Below are positions 12,695 to 32,570 of a stretch of DNA of 64,000 bases, piece after piece. Both the position numbers and the translations under genes were made by a program. The DNA comes from Ficedula albicollis (lineage: Eukaryota; Chordata; Aves; Passeriformes; Muscicapidae). The stretch spans positions 7,477,691-7,541,690 of the forward strand of contig NC_021692.1 of the NCBI RefSeq assembly GCF_000247815.1, written 5' to 3'. The notes beneath the pieces were generated by a model. That model did not search any database. It saw only the letters and a list, made by a program, of their open reading frames with translations, and was not told the DNA's origin. Position 1 is the first letter of the stretch. The number at the start of each line of letters is the position of its first letter.

Positions 12695-13710
12695 CCGTGG
12701 TAGATTCACATCTCTTAAATGTTAGATTTAAATTTTTAACGAAACACCACAGTCCTCCTTCTTGAAGGAGGACAGGAAACAGCCCCAAACATTGGCATTT
12801 ATTCATGAAACATTTATGAACACAAGCAGGGGTTTTTCTCCCCAGTGCTGGATCACCTTTCAAAATGGTCTTCAAAAGTAGCAATGAAGTAGATTTCACA
12901 GAGCTTCCCAATATACCAAAACAGTTCTTACATCAATGCTCAAGCTGACTTAAAAAATAAATTTTAAAAATCCTACTATAATGATCACTTTCATGAAATT
13001 AAAATTTGCCTCCTGACCTTCAGGCACACACAAACCAGATGATTTCCCCCACTTCTCTCAAGGAGAAGACACCTCACATCTCACACAGTTAAAAGAGGCA
13101 GCACAGGGTTTTAGGTAGTTCATGTCAGTCAACTTGAAGCCTCTGAAATTAAACGTAGTAACAGCAACAAAACCTGAAAAAAAGCCTTTCATTTCACAAA
13201 GGTATTCACACTTCAAAGATGAATGTGCCAAAAATTCTTTAAAAAGTGACAACATGTTATAAACAGCAGTTTATACACAAATTGCATCCCAGAACAGGAG
13301 ACAATCCCAGTGGAATGTTCAATATTTTACTCACCTACAGCTGGATGCACAGTGCTGCTCTCCTCCCAGCCATGGGCACCTTTCACAGAGGCTCTGGCAC
13401 CTCTTCCCTATTTAAACCAAAGCTACAAATCTTCAGGCAGGAAATTAGGCACTAATGACAGATAGCCAAGGATTTAATTACCAGGTGTCCCACTGAAGAA
13501 TTACTGCTGTAAAAAGTGTCCAGCATCCATCATTAAAACAGAACAGTACAGCAAAGCTTTGTGTGGATCTATCTATAAATATTTCAGAAACTTCAGAAAA
13601 ATGAAGTTTCCAGCACACAGACCTAAACCTGAGGTGCCTTTAATTGTTTCTGAGAAATTAGGACCATTTTCACAGTTTGATATTAACTTGGAACATAAAC
13701 TAGTGAAAAA
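12695..13710. repeat. Tandem duplication, copy 2 (1,016 bp)
   Basis: Second copy of the block at 11679-12694, head to tail with no spacer. No differences were noticed by eye, which points to a very recent event or to false duplication of two haplotypes in the assembly. Confidence 0.95.
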
Positions 13711-13874
13711 ATGGAGTACCAATAATAGGTAAAAATGATCAACTACTTACAGGAATCAACAAATGATTTTCAATGTGTCCACCTCATTTTGAATGGAGTA
13801 CCAATAATAGGTAAAAATGATCAGCTACTTACAGGAATCAACAAATGATTTTCAGTGTGTCCACCTCATTTTAT
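13711..13874. repeat. Two 82-bp tandem copies
   Basis: The unit starts ATGGAGTACCAATAATAGGT and recurs at 13711 and 13793. Two A/G differences are visible inside (around 13740 and 13772 against the second copy). It begins at the base where the 1,016-bp duplication ends. Confidence 0.93.
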
Positions 13875-14649
13875 ATGTTTGGCATGCCATGCATGGTACA
13901 AATAGCTACCCATGGAACACCCACGAGGTGTGACATTTTTTGGCTATTAATTATTGACACCAATGACAGTCCCCAGGTCTCTTCTGTGGTCATTGCAGAA
14001 CCCGAGCCAAGGCCAATTCCCAAACATGCACAAGGAACATGGAGACCACTAATTGTGGTCACACCAATCAGCTCCATGAGCAAAGCCACATTCCCAAAGC
14101 AGCTCTGCACAAAGGGGCAACACCAGGCCCAGGATCCCCTGAGGACTTACAGATCATCAGCACTGCATCTGGGATTGGCTGAAGATGGACACTTACAACA
14201 GAGAAGCTAAAGCAAACAGGGTGAAAAATAACAATACACAGGACACAAACACCCTGCACTCAGGGAATATAAGCACTGATAAAGAGTTACTTGACGGGAG
14301 GAGGAGGATATTGGTTCTCTTCATAACAAACCTAAAAGAAGCTTCCACCACAGAGTACAACGTCAAAATTGATGCAGGCATGTGCCCAAGGTGTTTTCCC
14401 TGCCTCTTCAGCAATTCTCAAAGTGACTTAAAATGGAACAGGAAACAGAAACAATCAGAATTACCAGCACTGCTAATGGTGAAGAACTTCAATATTTAGT
14501 ATGCTCCCAACCAGTTTCATCAATAGTGTATTCATTTTCAGATTTTGGTATTAAACTGCAGCTAGTGCAAAAATTTGGTGTTTCAGGCAACTTTAACAAA
14601 AAGGGAAGAGACACTATTAACTACTCATAAATGAAGAGAACAGTCTAAA

Positions 14650-14750
14650 ACCACAGAATCAAAATGGCTGAGGTTGGAGGGATCAGAGTGGGGTCATCTG
14701 GTCCAGCCTCCCTGCTCCAGCAAGGTCATCCTAGAGCACAAATCCTTAAT
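14650..14750 (-). mobile_element. CR1-like 3' end fragment
   Basis: The plus strand reads CCACAGAATCAAAATGGCTG, then AGGTTGGAGGGATC and TCTGGTCCAGCCTCCCTGCT followed by AAGGTCATCCTAGAGCA. This is the reverse complement of the familiar avian CR1 3' region, diverged and short. Confidence 0.7.
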
Positions 14751-17700
14751 CAGAACAGGAAAAACCCTAATTGAGAACAGGAAAAATTCCAGTAAGTATC
14801 TGTAAGCAGTTAAAATAACAATGACATTGAATTTCAATTCACAATCATGCAGTAAAAGCCTCCAAAGCCCAGAAGTGTCATTTCTGGAGTGAACTCCCCA
14901 ACTTCTCCCAGCCCAAGGAGCCAGTGCTAGGTGCTTTTAACCTGGAATGGCAGAGCACAGGTGCTGGCACAGAAAGGCTTTCTGTCACTGTGTGTACATA
15001 TTTGATATATATTTATTTATAGGCATTTCTCTGGTATTCATCACCACAGATGTACAGCCAGCCAGGTATTAGTGAGAGCTCTCAACGTAAACGTGACCTG
15101 TGCTGCCCTGTAATTTTTACTGACATCTGAACATCATTACTGCCAGGGCACAGACACTTCACACTGCAAATGCCCATAAATCTTTTATAGTAGAGAGACT
15201 ATGGCTAACTAGATTTTTAAAAGCAATTAAAATGTGAGCTGTTATTAGGAAGGTGACTATTTAGCATTTTAGTATTTTGCAATAGTGTATCAAAGAACAT
15301 AGTTAGGACCAGAGACTCAGATTAATAGTTCCTGACTACCAAAATTGTGAAACCATTGGACAACAACATGAAATAGTGTTCTGGCCTCATACATCGGTAA
15401 CATCTGCTGTAAAATGTGACAAACACAGCCCCTATGTTAGTTATCTTGCCTCTTTAGGAAAAAAAACCAAACTTCCGTGCTGCTTTCCCCATGGATGCTC
15501 TGAATAACCAAAAAAGAAAATTAGAGATTTCAGTTCTGAATCAAGGTTTAATTTTCAAAACCATTTAAAGAGATCTATTATTAATAGCTCTTGCTGAACT
15601 AAGAATTAATGGCTCTTTGTCTAATATGGCTACGTGCCTTGATCATCTCTTTAGCACCAACCAGAACACAAACTCTGCCTCCTCAGTGACCTGCGAGCAG
15701 CAGCACTGTTACTGGATAATATGGGCAAGAGACTTCTGCTCCTAAGACCTTCATAAAATAATAATCCATGAGACTCCTCCTGGATAGTGTTCCATAGATT
15801 GGTCTCAGTAGGGTGTGCCAAGTATGCCAGCTCCTCTCTTCTCTGAAGGACTTGCTAGAAACAAAAAGCACAAGTAAAGGATTTTTGTTTCCATCTTAGG
15901 TCACCAAACAAGACTGTGCTGCAAAGATATCTGATGGAGAGAGGAGGGAGGAAGAAAATCTTGTCAGTTCTAAAAGAGGACTTTTAACATTCACTAATTC
16001 AAAACAAATTCCTAATTGCACACCAATTTCACCACGGGCATTTGGCTTTCCCTATGTTTGGCCAAGTGGGATTGCAAGGAAGGAAATCTTGCCTTCAAGA
16101 GACTTCCTATTTCTCAGGAAAATGGATGCAATTTCCTTCCTGGCCAGCCACAGTAGTGAATGTTACCTTAATTCTATGAGCCATGAGCTGTGACAGAAAG
16201 CTGCACGAGGTCAGTGGAGTGAGAGCTGCAGAGTCCCCCCAGCACTGAACAAACACTTGTGAGCTGCAGAGGAAGAACCCAGGGGCTGCAGGGCTGAAGG
16301 GCTCCCATCAGTTCTGGGACTGATTAACTCCTGAGCACAATGGAAGAATCACAGGCAAGACACAACACACAGATGTTAAAGGCAACCATATGTAAAAATA
16401 GTAATTTAGATCAATCAAACTGCACCACATAACAATAGCAACAACAGGAGTTAGCCCAGAGACCATTCACAACAATGCTCAGAGTGGCTGATTGTGACAC
16501 AAGCTAAAACCACTGCAAGATCCCAGATCACTGCAGGAAGCTCCCAAGAGCAGGACTGCACCCAGCCACCACCAATTTAAGGCAGAATGGGCAAAGAGAA
16601 TGACTCGAAGTGCAGCCAGACTTCTGCAGCTCCCAAAGCATAAGCACAGTTAGATACACCTCTATCATGGTAGGCTACACAACAAAAGGAAGGAGCTGAC
16701 AGCAGTTCCATCTGAACCTGCAGCTACCAAGGGCAATGAAATGAACACATGAAAAACAAGGGGCCTAAACTGTAGTGCCTCACATGTGCTATTTCACACA
16801 CAGTACTTTATTTACTGACTAAAAGGTATTTTGTAAAAGTCAGCGAACTAAGAATCTGACAGTGAAACTGTAAGAGAATGGTTGCAGTCTGAAATGTGAA
16901 AGGGTTATTTTACTAAGTTCATTGTAGCTGCTAACCAAGATTTCAGCAATAAAAGTTCTGTTTAGCAAAACCTGATGTTTCTGACCTCTGAAGTTAAGCA
17001 AAACCTTTCACAAATTCCTCATAAACCAAGGAGTATTATTTGGCATCTACAGACATTCCTGAAAAAGGCAGCTAAGAAGACATGAATGCTCCTATTTTTC
17101 TCAATTTGGCATCAACTCTTAAAGTTAATTATACTGTAAGTGTTATTGCTGATTTGTATTGCATAAACATTCAGTTAGCTATGTTTATCTTGAAGTCTGA
17201 TATTGCCTTCCCCAACCAACTGAGCAAGCTGCCAAGGCACAAAGAAATTTCCAGTTTTCCACATAAGATCCAAACACTCAAAGTTAGGAAACTCCATTAA
17301 AATTACATTAATATGGCAACAAGCACCAGAGATCCCTGCAGCTGCACCATCCCCTCCTCAGGTCTGCAAAAAGCTTTCCTTCAATAGTTTACCTTAAGCT
17401 GTTTCAGGATTTATATTCCTCCTTTACAGCAACTCTGCTGCAAAGATTTAGGTCACATTTCCTTTAAGGGTGCACGTCCATGTGTACTTATTTAAAGCTC
17501 AAGGAAATTAATTAAAAGCTCCTCACTGACTTCACTGTGCATTGAATCAGGACCTGGATGAGTTCAGAGGCAAAACAATTACACTTTAATTAAACATCTC
17601 CACCTTCATGTGAAGTAGTCAACTAATTTAATGGAAGGATAAACTGAGTCAGAAGGTATCTGAGCTTGGTCATGGTCATAAACAGAGGTGATTGCTTCAT

Positions 17701-19410
17701 CATAACAGAGAAAATGGACTTGCTGAAAATCAAATCAATTTTTGGTCTGTGTATTTGCATGGAATAAAACAGAACATCCTGAGACAAGTGGAATGGTTGT
17801 ACTAATTTACTGACTCCATCTCTGTTCCCCAATCAGTAGCTCATTTAGTCAGTCACTGGAATTCCAATAATACAAGGAGTTGAAATTATTAGGGTTTTTG
17901 GGGGAATTTTTACGTTGTTTTGTTTGTTTTTAAATAGCATGAATAATTACATCTATAGTATTTTTGAAAACAGAAATAGGCTTGGCAGATTTGATACTTG
18001 TAAAACCTTGCATGTATTCACTGAAAAGCAAGAAGTATGACTCCACTTTCTGAATCCAGACTGACATTTAAACCACGCAGAAGCTCTGTAACAGTCAGAT
18101 CACCAGCAGTGAGCAGAAACAAAAATGAGCTTGCCTCACTTTCTGAGCATTTGTTATATAATGCTTCCTCAACACGAAGGCTGAAAATAAATCTGAGAGT
18201 CAGGAGAGTGCTCTCCCTATTCTAGTACTAACTAATGGGTTTTGGTTAATTTGCTGATCTTTGATTTCTTCTCACCTGCAGTTCTGCTCACTCTGCGCTC
18301 TCCTGCCAATGGAAGCCTCATGGACAGGGCTCAGCTCTTTAAGGGGAAAAAGAACTGCCAGAGTCCTCCATTCCCAGAGATACAGCACTGAACAAAGTGC
18401 TTGGGAGGGTTCTTCCTAAATGAAGTTATTTGGTAAAAAGCTTTTAGCACATTTCAAACCTGTTTACATATCATTTCTCCCTTGTACTTAGAAGCAAGAC
18501 CATTAAATTAGCAACACTGGATGTGGAATAGGTGACAATGTTTTCATTCCAATAATTTATATCTTTGGTGCACATTCACCATCAAAACTTGGACTAGTCA
18601 CACACTTGTATCATGCTTTAGCTCAGAACATAAACAATTGGCAAATCTGTTAGGATTTGTGAGGATTGCAATTTTCCCAATCAACTTCTTGTGCACTCAA
18701 TGGGGTGGTGCAGCTGTAACAGCTGCCTCTGCCCTTGCTGCACTTCAGCAGGAAATCCAATCTGATGACTGCTTGCAGTAAAAAGAAATACTTTACCCCT
18801 GTGCCCTGATACCAAATCCTTCCTTTTGGAAAAAAAATCTCCTGGAAGTTTCTCCCAGCATCTCCAACAGCAGCCTCCAAAAGCCTCTCTGTGCACAGCA
18901 CTTGGGTGGATGTTTGATGCTTCAAACTAGGTCAGATGCTCAGGAGGATGCTTTGTAGTCAACAACCAACTTAGGAACTGAAATACTTAGTAAAAAACAT
19001 AAATGTTTGTGTTGGTTACAGATGACAAACATTTTGGAGAAGAAAAACTTATATTAAACATATATAAATAGATCTATTTCTGACAAGCTGTTTCCTAGGC
19101 AAAGCATCAACCTTGAACAGCTTAACCACATCAGGCATATTTAGGTGTTAGTTCTGTTTGCCCATATGCAACTGCAGGATGATTTTTAATTTTTGGCAGC
19201 AGATATGTATCACAGTCATTGTTAGCAATTACAAAATCTAGGTTTTGTTTCCGTTCACTTTTGGCTTTGTTTAGAAAACAACACAAATTGTTTTGGAAAC
19301 GTCTCTCTCCTCCTGCAAAGTGAAATACTCACAAACCCTGGGTGGGGGAAAGGATGAAAGGGAGCACAAACTGATACAGCTACAGATTTCCCATAAAACT
19401 GGGGTTCAGA

Positions 19411-19502
19411 ACTTGCTTTCCCAACACTCCACAGGATGCTCTGCCCATGAGCACTGACTTGCTTTCCCAACACTCCACAGGATGCTCTGCCCATGAGCAG
19501 AG
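19411..19502. repeat. Short direct duplication (about 46 bp, two copies)
   Basis: The phrase ACTTGCTTTCCCAACACTCC followed by ACAGGATGCTCTGCCCATGAGCA occurs twice head to tail. It lies in the CTNNBIP1 5' intron and has no visible function. Confidence 0.9.
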
Positions 19503-20699
19503 CAGTTTAGTCAGGACAGGGGCAGAGGCTCCTGTTCACTGTGATTCCCAGCCCTGCTGCCCACACAGCTCCTGCCAGGGCAGCCCACTGGGGATCAGCA
19601 CAGGGACCCTGCCAGCCCAGGGGACGGTTTTCCTGCTGAACATTTCACTGTCTTCCCACCTGGCCATCGAGAAGAATCCTGAGAGCACTTTTCTGCCCTG
19701 TGTAACTTTCCTATTAACTTGTTGCAAGGCTTACAATGAACTAAAAAAGAAAACTGCTTTAAAGCAGATTCGGGTCCAACCCACTACCAATTAAGTTTTC
19801 CAAAATGGTCTTTGCTTCTGCATTTGTTCAGTCCTGACACACTTCTTCATAGATTTATTATTTCTGTGTACCACATCAACTAAGCACACAAATCTGCAAC
19901 AACTCTAAATTGTACTGAGGGAGCTGCCAGTTTCTCCCAAGATGCAAAAAACTGATGATGCTTTTTTAGCTAAGGGCAAAGTGAAGCAAGAGAAATGTAT
20001 CTGAAGTACACCTGTCACCATTTTCCAGATGAATCTGTTTGTCAAGGCAGAAGTAGCTTGTATCTTGGTAAGAAAACCAGCCTGTATTTTCAAAAGTAGT
20101 AATACATAGCTTTCTGTATGCTCCCTCACCTTGAATACCTGTACTTTCAAAATAAAACGCATTCAAATGTATGTTTAGCCTCATTTTTTCCCCATTTACA
20201 TAGAGGTTCTCCTTCAGCAGGCTACTTCACATCACACACGAGCTCCAAAAATATTTAAGACCAAAAGAAATGGAAAGCCTGCAGGTTCAGCAGCCAAAAA
20301 AACCCCAAATATAGTAGGATTTTGTAAATGTATTTTAAAATATGTTCTTAAATACTCTCTAAACATGCCTCTCACCATACTGGAGGCCAGCTTGGACCAG
20401 ACTGTGAACTAGCACACCTAACCTACCACCAAAGTCTGCTGGAGTTTGGTGTTTTGTTTCTGTTTTTAAATCCTCGAATCTGCAGAATGTCTCATGCTCA
20501 TCTCACATAGCATCAAAGCTCATCCTGTCCAACATGCCAAGATGAGGAATGGACAAATAAAAGATGATGTACAACAGAGCAAAATACTCTCTTCTAGAAG
20601 AGAAAGCAAACCCGAGTCTGAGAGGCAAACACGCCCTGATGAAGCACATCTGGACGCCGAGCAGACACGAGGATCAGTCTCTGGAGCACTAACACATCC

Positions 20700-22070
<1,371 letters not shown>

Positions 22071-25000
22071 AGAAAGTTACAGACACTGCAACATCCAGTA
22101 CAGCTTCAGCTCATTCGGCCAACACAGAAAATGACAACCTCCCACTAGAATAAATGGTCATTGAAGCACTCAGAAATAAAGTAATGCTTCATCTACTTTG
22201 ACTAAAGAACAGTAAAACCCCAGTGAACACTGAGAGGAATTAATTAAAACTAAAAACCAAAGAAGACAGAAGTCACCAAAGGCTCTCCACCCTGCTCCAT
22301 CACTCGTCTGCATTATGGTTTCCCACTAGGTTAACAGTAACCCTGCTTCCTTACAGGGTGCATTGGTGAGGCCAGCAAGGTAAGTACAAAATTCCTGGAG
22401 ATAAAAATGCTTTGTGTACCAAGTGTTGTTTAGTAAAATGCATCTGTTTTCTACTCGGTATTTAACTTAATTGCATAAAGATAGTCACAGTAATGAAATA
22501 GGTGGCGCTTCCTTTAACAGCTTGATACTTAATGACATCAAAGCCCGATGCCATTGAAATCCAAACCCCACTGCCAGCTAATGAAGGGCTTAACATGAAA
22601 GCCTCTGCAAAGAGCAAACCCAAGCCTCTGACAGGAACAGGAATGGTGCAAATGTGCTGGGATCTGAGATCACTGGCACATACCCACTGCACAGCAGGCA
22701 GTAATGATTATTAATTATTTAAGAAAAGAACATAAGAGCTCCAGCATAAGCTGAAAAAAATATGCAGAAACATTGCTCTGGGATCCTCCAGTTGGATTAC
22801 TGTTAATTAGCACAGTACATGAGTCTGAGGGAAAGATCTAAAAGCATCTTATGCTAGTGGGAGCATATAATTAAGCCATCATTTGCATCCTTGCAATAGT
22901 ATGAATTTCCTTACTGATAACATCATGGGCACAACACCATTTTATGACTAAGTACTGTCTAGCTCTCCTCATTCAGCTGGCTGACTGTACAGCAGTGCAA
23001 TGCAATCTTACAGATTATCAATTTAACATCCTGCATTCATTTAGAAAGGGTTTTAGCAAGGAGAGATACCACAAGGCTTCCTCTGGCCTAGGAGAATTTT
23101 AGATTTATTTTCTTAAAACTGAGCTCCTGCCCCACCTTAGTTTATTCCCTTCAAGTTTACCGAGATGTTTAGCTATCAAGCAAGGTGACTTCTTGCCATC
23201 AGTCACTTGTATCATCATAAGACATGATGGATGCTCAAGAGGCCTCTCAACTATGCTAGTTCTGCAAGAGATAGAGTAAAATATTGTTCATGTCTCATGG
23301 GAATCCACAAAGCAAAAAGAACGGAGAGCCGCACTTGATCAAATCTGTTCCTTCCCAATCATCACGCTGCTTGACCTAACCCTCAGCCAGGGAATGTTAG
23401 AAGTTTAATTATCTAAAGGTTAAGTCTAACATTTTGACAGGTATTGTATAAAGACTTGATATTATTTTACAGAAATCTATCAGATTAAATGGATTTTTCT
23501 TTTCAATAGTTTTTAATCTCATGTTTAATGAGGCTGCTGTTTACTTTAGTAAACCAACACTTCATGAAACCTTTTCCTCTGAATCCCTACTTGACTTAAA
23601 AAAATTCTCTCAATTCACCCTGTCCTTCCTGATCTTCAATTCTTTCTTAATCAGCTCTGAAATTCATTTAGGATTCCTTCACAGCACAGCTGCTTCCACC
23701 CCCCAAGTCCCTCTGTACTTGTTGGCATCCCCCACTCATTAAGGGCTTCCAGCAGCATCTGCACACACAATCCCTGCTTTCATTATCCAGGATTCAACCA
23801 CACATAACAATAATGAAAACTCTTTCTCTCCAAGATGTGCGTGGTACCCAATGAAGGACTTGTTTTTAGTTTGGAATCTCTTTTTCTTTTGTTAATCTTT
23901 AATATGTCAGACTTAGTCTGATAATTCAAATCCATCAAAATCATGCATCAATCCCATTTCAGCCACTAATGATACAGCCTGGCCATAGGGTGTCATTAAC
24001 ACAGAGCTCTCTATCAAAATGAATTGGACTTTTACAGGCAAAGTAGCATGAGAAACTAAGGTATCTCTTAAGAAATCTTGCATTTTTTCTTCAACACAAA
24101 GATAACTTGCTACTTTTCCATTCAAGATCAAAGAAGGGAAATAACACAAGGAGACAAAGATAGAAGAAAGAGAGACCGAACATTTGAAGCTTAAATTTTC
24201 TACCACTTTTTCTTTCAGATCAGTACAATCACTGAATTCACTCTTATAGAGAAAGAAGATTAAAAAAGGAGGTTATATACGGCCAAAAAAGGACTCTGGG
24301 AACTTTGCTGATGTGTCTAAAGCTACTGTACTTTACAATTCTTATTTCAGAAGTAAAATGATAAACAAAAAACAAAGCACTTTTAATCTTCAAAGCAATG
24401 TATGATCAATAACAACTTCACAGCACTCGATATTTAAGGATCATAATCTGTATTTTACTCCAGGAAAGAAAGACGTGTACAGAATGAGTGATCTGCCCAG
24501 GTCCAACACTCAACTGGGGATGGAACTCACACATCACAAGCCTGTTTGTTCAACACAAACCCATGCTTTCATTTAGCAGTTATTCTTTTGTTAGCAGTTT
24601 TTATTTGAGAAAATCATTATTATAATAAATAGATTATGGACTTTTTTCCCTAGCCCCTGCAAAAACATTTAAGATGTCGTGGAAGTACATCCCAGGATTA
24701 TTTAGCACAACACACCAATTAACTTACTATACCTGAAATCAATCTAACTATTTCCAGGGGTTACTTAACTATCTGTGAGAGTCAAGACATGAATAACTTC
24801 ACAGCAGCAGCAGCTTCCCTGTTAAATCACATTTATGGTCAGGGCATTCTGCAGGATACAGCCAGTCTCTGGGTAGAGCTCTGATTTCTGACCCTTCACA
24901 GCTCCCAAGAAGAGAAGTCTGACCTGACACACTGAATCTTGCAGTACTGGTCACTGATCTCAGTCTCATCTTTGTCCATCTAAACCACCAGAGATCCTCC

Positions 25001-26685
25001 CAAGAGCAGAAGCAGCAGGATGTTGGAAAGATGTTCAGTCAAGGATCAATTTAATTTGAATGTTACAACTGCCCGCAGTACAGGAATTTGCAAAAATCCT
25101 GAAATATTTACAAACCAATTAAAAAAAGTTTCTCCTGGAAACTTACATCTCTCAAGCTACAAGGAAAGAGATTTCCATGCCACTGTACTGTAAACTTTTT
25201 GTGAGTGCTGAGAGATTTAATTTACATAGTAATGCTGCAAGCAGGCTGGGAGTGTATATGGGAGAGAGTTCCTTAGCACCAGTAATGAGCAGAAAGGAAA
25301 AGAAGGCAGCTCCAGTCCCCAGACTGTTTTGTTTCCCATAATTTCAGAGTCTAATAATGCCTTTTAATAAGCTGCTCTCAGCTATGAAGCTGCAATCAGC
25401 CTTTGTCAGAGAACACAATGCTGTCCCAGACAGCAAAATAGTTCTGCTGGAATGGACAAAAGACCCCTCCTCGATAAAGGCTTTTTAAAAACAGGGAGAA
25501 AAAAGTTCTATCAGTGAAAAACAAATTATGCTCTCTATACCATGTATCCTTTCATTTCTTAAATGCTAGACAGCAAAAGTATATCTGTTAAAGCAAAATA
25601 CATTCTAGAAACACATTTTCTAGTCTACTCCAGTCCTAGTTTACAATTAGACAAAGTTGCTAATTTATAGGGTTTTTATGGCCTATAAGTGCACTCTAAG
25701 TGATGACTGACCATGTTAATTTTCTGTTTATAGTCTATGCTACCCACTTAGTCTCTGAGCTAAAAATTCAACTACATGAGATTTCAAATCCTCCTATGCC
25801 AAGTTTATTCAGGGTGCAGTGGAGACACAGACTCTCCTGAGCAGCAATTGCACTGATCACATAACAGGAGCTTCCCCCCTTTTCACACTTGCTCCTACTT
25901 GCAAGCTATTCCATGCTCCCTCTGAAATACCAGCAGTGTGCAGTTACACTGCAGAGCTGAAGGCAGAGCCACGGGACAGCATCTCATGGCCATGTCCTAT
26001 CAATTCCTGTCCTTCCCATGCACAAGGTTAAAGGACTCCAGAAGCCTCCCCACAGGGCTGCCATTGTCCCCAGCCAGGCTGGGACACAAAGTGCTCATTC
26101 ATGTGCACGGCAGACAAGCAGCCAAGGGCCAGTGAGCAGCATCCAGCCTCCTTCTGGGTCTTCTGCAAACAGTTTGTAGAAAGATGGCATTTCAATAAAC
26201 TACATCCATTTTCCAAAGCTTCAATGCTTTCCTAGCACAAACTACTTAGTAGGGAGTCCAGACAAAAATTAAGACAATGTGAAGAATCATCCAAAAAAAA
26301 TCATCAGGACCACTTCTTAAAAAGATCTGCTTGCTACAATCACATGCAAAAAGATTAAGTTTTAATTGTTAGAGAAATACACATTCAGAGAAGTTCAAAA
26401 GAGCTGCCTCTTTCCAAAGACAGTCATACCATGCTTTTGTTTTAGAATTCCTCTTACTGCTCAGCCTCAGAGCTTGTATTATTAAAGGGTACAGATACCA
26501 AGGTTCCAAAGTGCACTTAAGGCTGTTTACTTTGTATCTTCTGGTTAAGGACCCAAGAAGTTTAGGGCTTGGGTTTTTTGTTTTGCTTTGCTTTTTTTCA
26601 ACATGCTAGAAACAGAAAGACCAAACGCAGTATCACCAAAATCCAATGCTGCTGATAACTGGAGACATGACCCTCATGAACCTCT
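22071..26685. other. LZIC 3' region and LZIC-CTNNBIP1 intergenic space
   Basis: This holds the LZIC 3' untranslated region (just left of 26686 on the minus strand) and then intergenic DNA up to the presumed CTNNBIP1 promoter. Minus-strand AATAAA candidates exist, for example at 25809-25804, but none can be chosen with confidence. No further exon was recognised. Confidence 0.5.
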
Positions 26686-31021
<4,336 letters not shown>

Positions 31022-31437
31022 TCACATTAAAATGTTGTTACTACATGACACTCCTAAGAGAAAGTACATATAATTGTTTGTATCAACAACTTAAAACATA
31101 TTTTAAATGCTCTAAATATTAAAATATGCCCTATCTTGCTGATGGGACGTTTAATCACAACACCCAGAGATCCTTGCAGTGGAAATACAGAAATGCAAGG
31201 TACAGAATTATCTTCAAAGCAAGAGGTGGTTCAGCAGGGAACTCCAACAAGCACAGCACATAACACCAAGCGAGTGTCAAACCAAGCAGCAATTCTGAAA
31301 TACAGAGGCCCCGCTATACGAAACAAAAGACTGGACTCTCGGGCGGCCCCTTGGAACGCTGCTCAGAGTGGCCCGGGTGCAGGTGTGTCTGAGGCAGCAC
31401 CGGCGGCCGCAGAGAACCAGCGCTCCCCGGATCGCCC

Positions 31438-31592
31438 TGGGGCGGACAGACACACGGACACAGCCACACGGACACACAGCCACACGGGCACACAGTCACA
31501 CGGGCACAGCCACACGGACACAGCCACCGCCACACGGACACACAGTCACACGGACACACAGTCACACGGACACACGGACACAGCCACGGGGC
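31438..31592. repeat. CACACGGACACAG short-period array
   Basis: Imperfect repeats of about 12 to 18 bases built from CACACGGACACA, CACACGGGCACA and CAGTCACACGG. They sit in the CpG-rich promoter block on the LZIC side. Confidence 0.9.
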
Positions 31593-31639
31593 GCGCCGGC
31601 CCCACGGCCGCTCGCTCTGAGGGCCGGGCAGGGGAACGC

Positions 31640-31710
31640 GGCCCTCGCTCCGGACGGGCCGAGCGCGGAGCGCGCGGCCCTCGCTCCGGACGGGCCGAGC
31701 ACGGAGCGCC
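31640..31710. repeat. Two 37-bp direct repeats in the promoter block
   Basis: GGCCCTCGCTCCGGACGGGC followed by CGAGC(G/A)CGGAGCGC occurs twice in succession, with one base difference. Confidence 0.85.
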
Positions 31711-31812
31711 GAGCGGCCTGCGGGGCGCAGAGGGCGGAACTCGGGCACTCCCCGGGCCCCTCCTGCCCGATCCAGGCCGGGCTCCGGCCCCGCTCTTCGC
31801 CCGCCGCCCGCC

Positions 31813-32243
<431 letters not shown>

Positions 32244-32309
32244 CCCGGGCCAATGAGCGGCAGCGGCCCCGCGGGCCCGGGCACGGAGCGGGGACGGAGG
32301 GCCCGGAGC

Positions 32310-32460
32310 GGAGATAGAGCGGGACAGAACCGGGATAGAGCCGGGGGTGAGCGGGGATAGAGCCGGGGATAGAGCTGGGACAGAACCGGGGGTGAGCGGG
32401 GATAGAGCCGGGGGTGAGCGGGCGCAGAGCGGGCACAGCCCCGGAGATAAGCGAGCACAG
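32310..32460. repeat. G-rich degenerate repeats with donor-like GGTGAGC
   Basis: Short degenerate units such as GGGATAGAGCCGGGG and GGGGGTGAGCGGG recur with a spacing of about 14 to 45 bases. Three carry GGTGAGC, a strong splice donor shape on the plus strand. They immediately follow the poly-C tract. Confidence 0.8.
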
Positions 32461-32570
32461 AGCGCGGCTCACCGGCGATGGGCGGGGGGTGCTTACTGGC
32501 TGGGCACCGGACCCCCTGCAGGCCCCCGGGGGAGGAGAGCCGCGGGAGGATGTCCCTGAACGCCAGCATC

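Noticed and set aside
11659..13455. Pairs of identical short open frames (for example 65 and 69 residues) in the 1,016-bp duplication
   Set aside because: Identity comes from the DNA duplication. The frames are short, lack family features and lie in an intron.
13845..14210. 121-residue open frame
   Set aside because: No domain, codon pattern or splice context supports it, and it lies within the presumed CTNNBIP1 intron.
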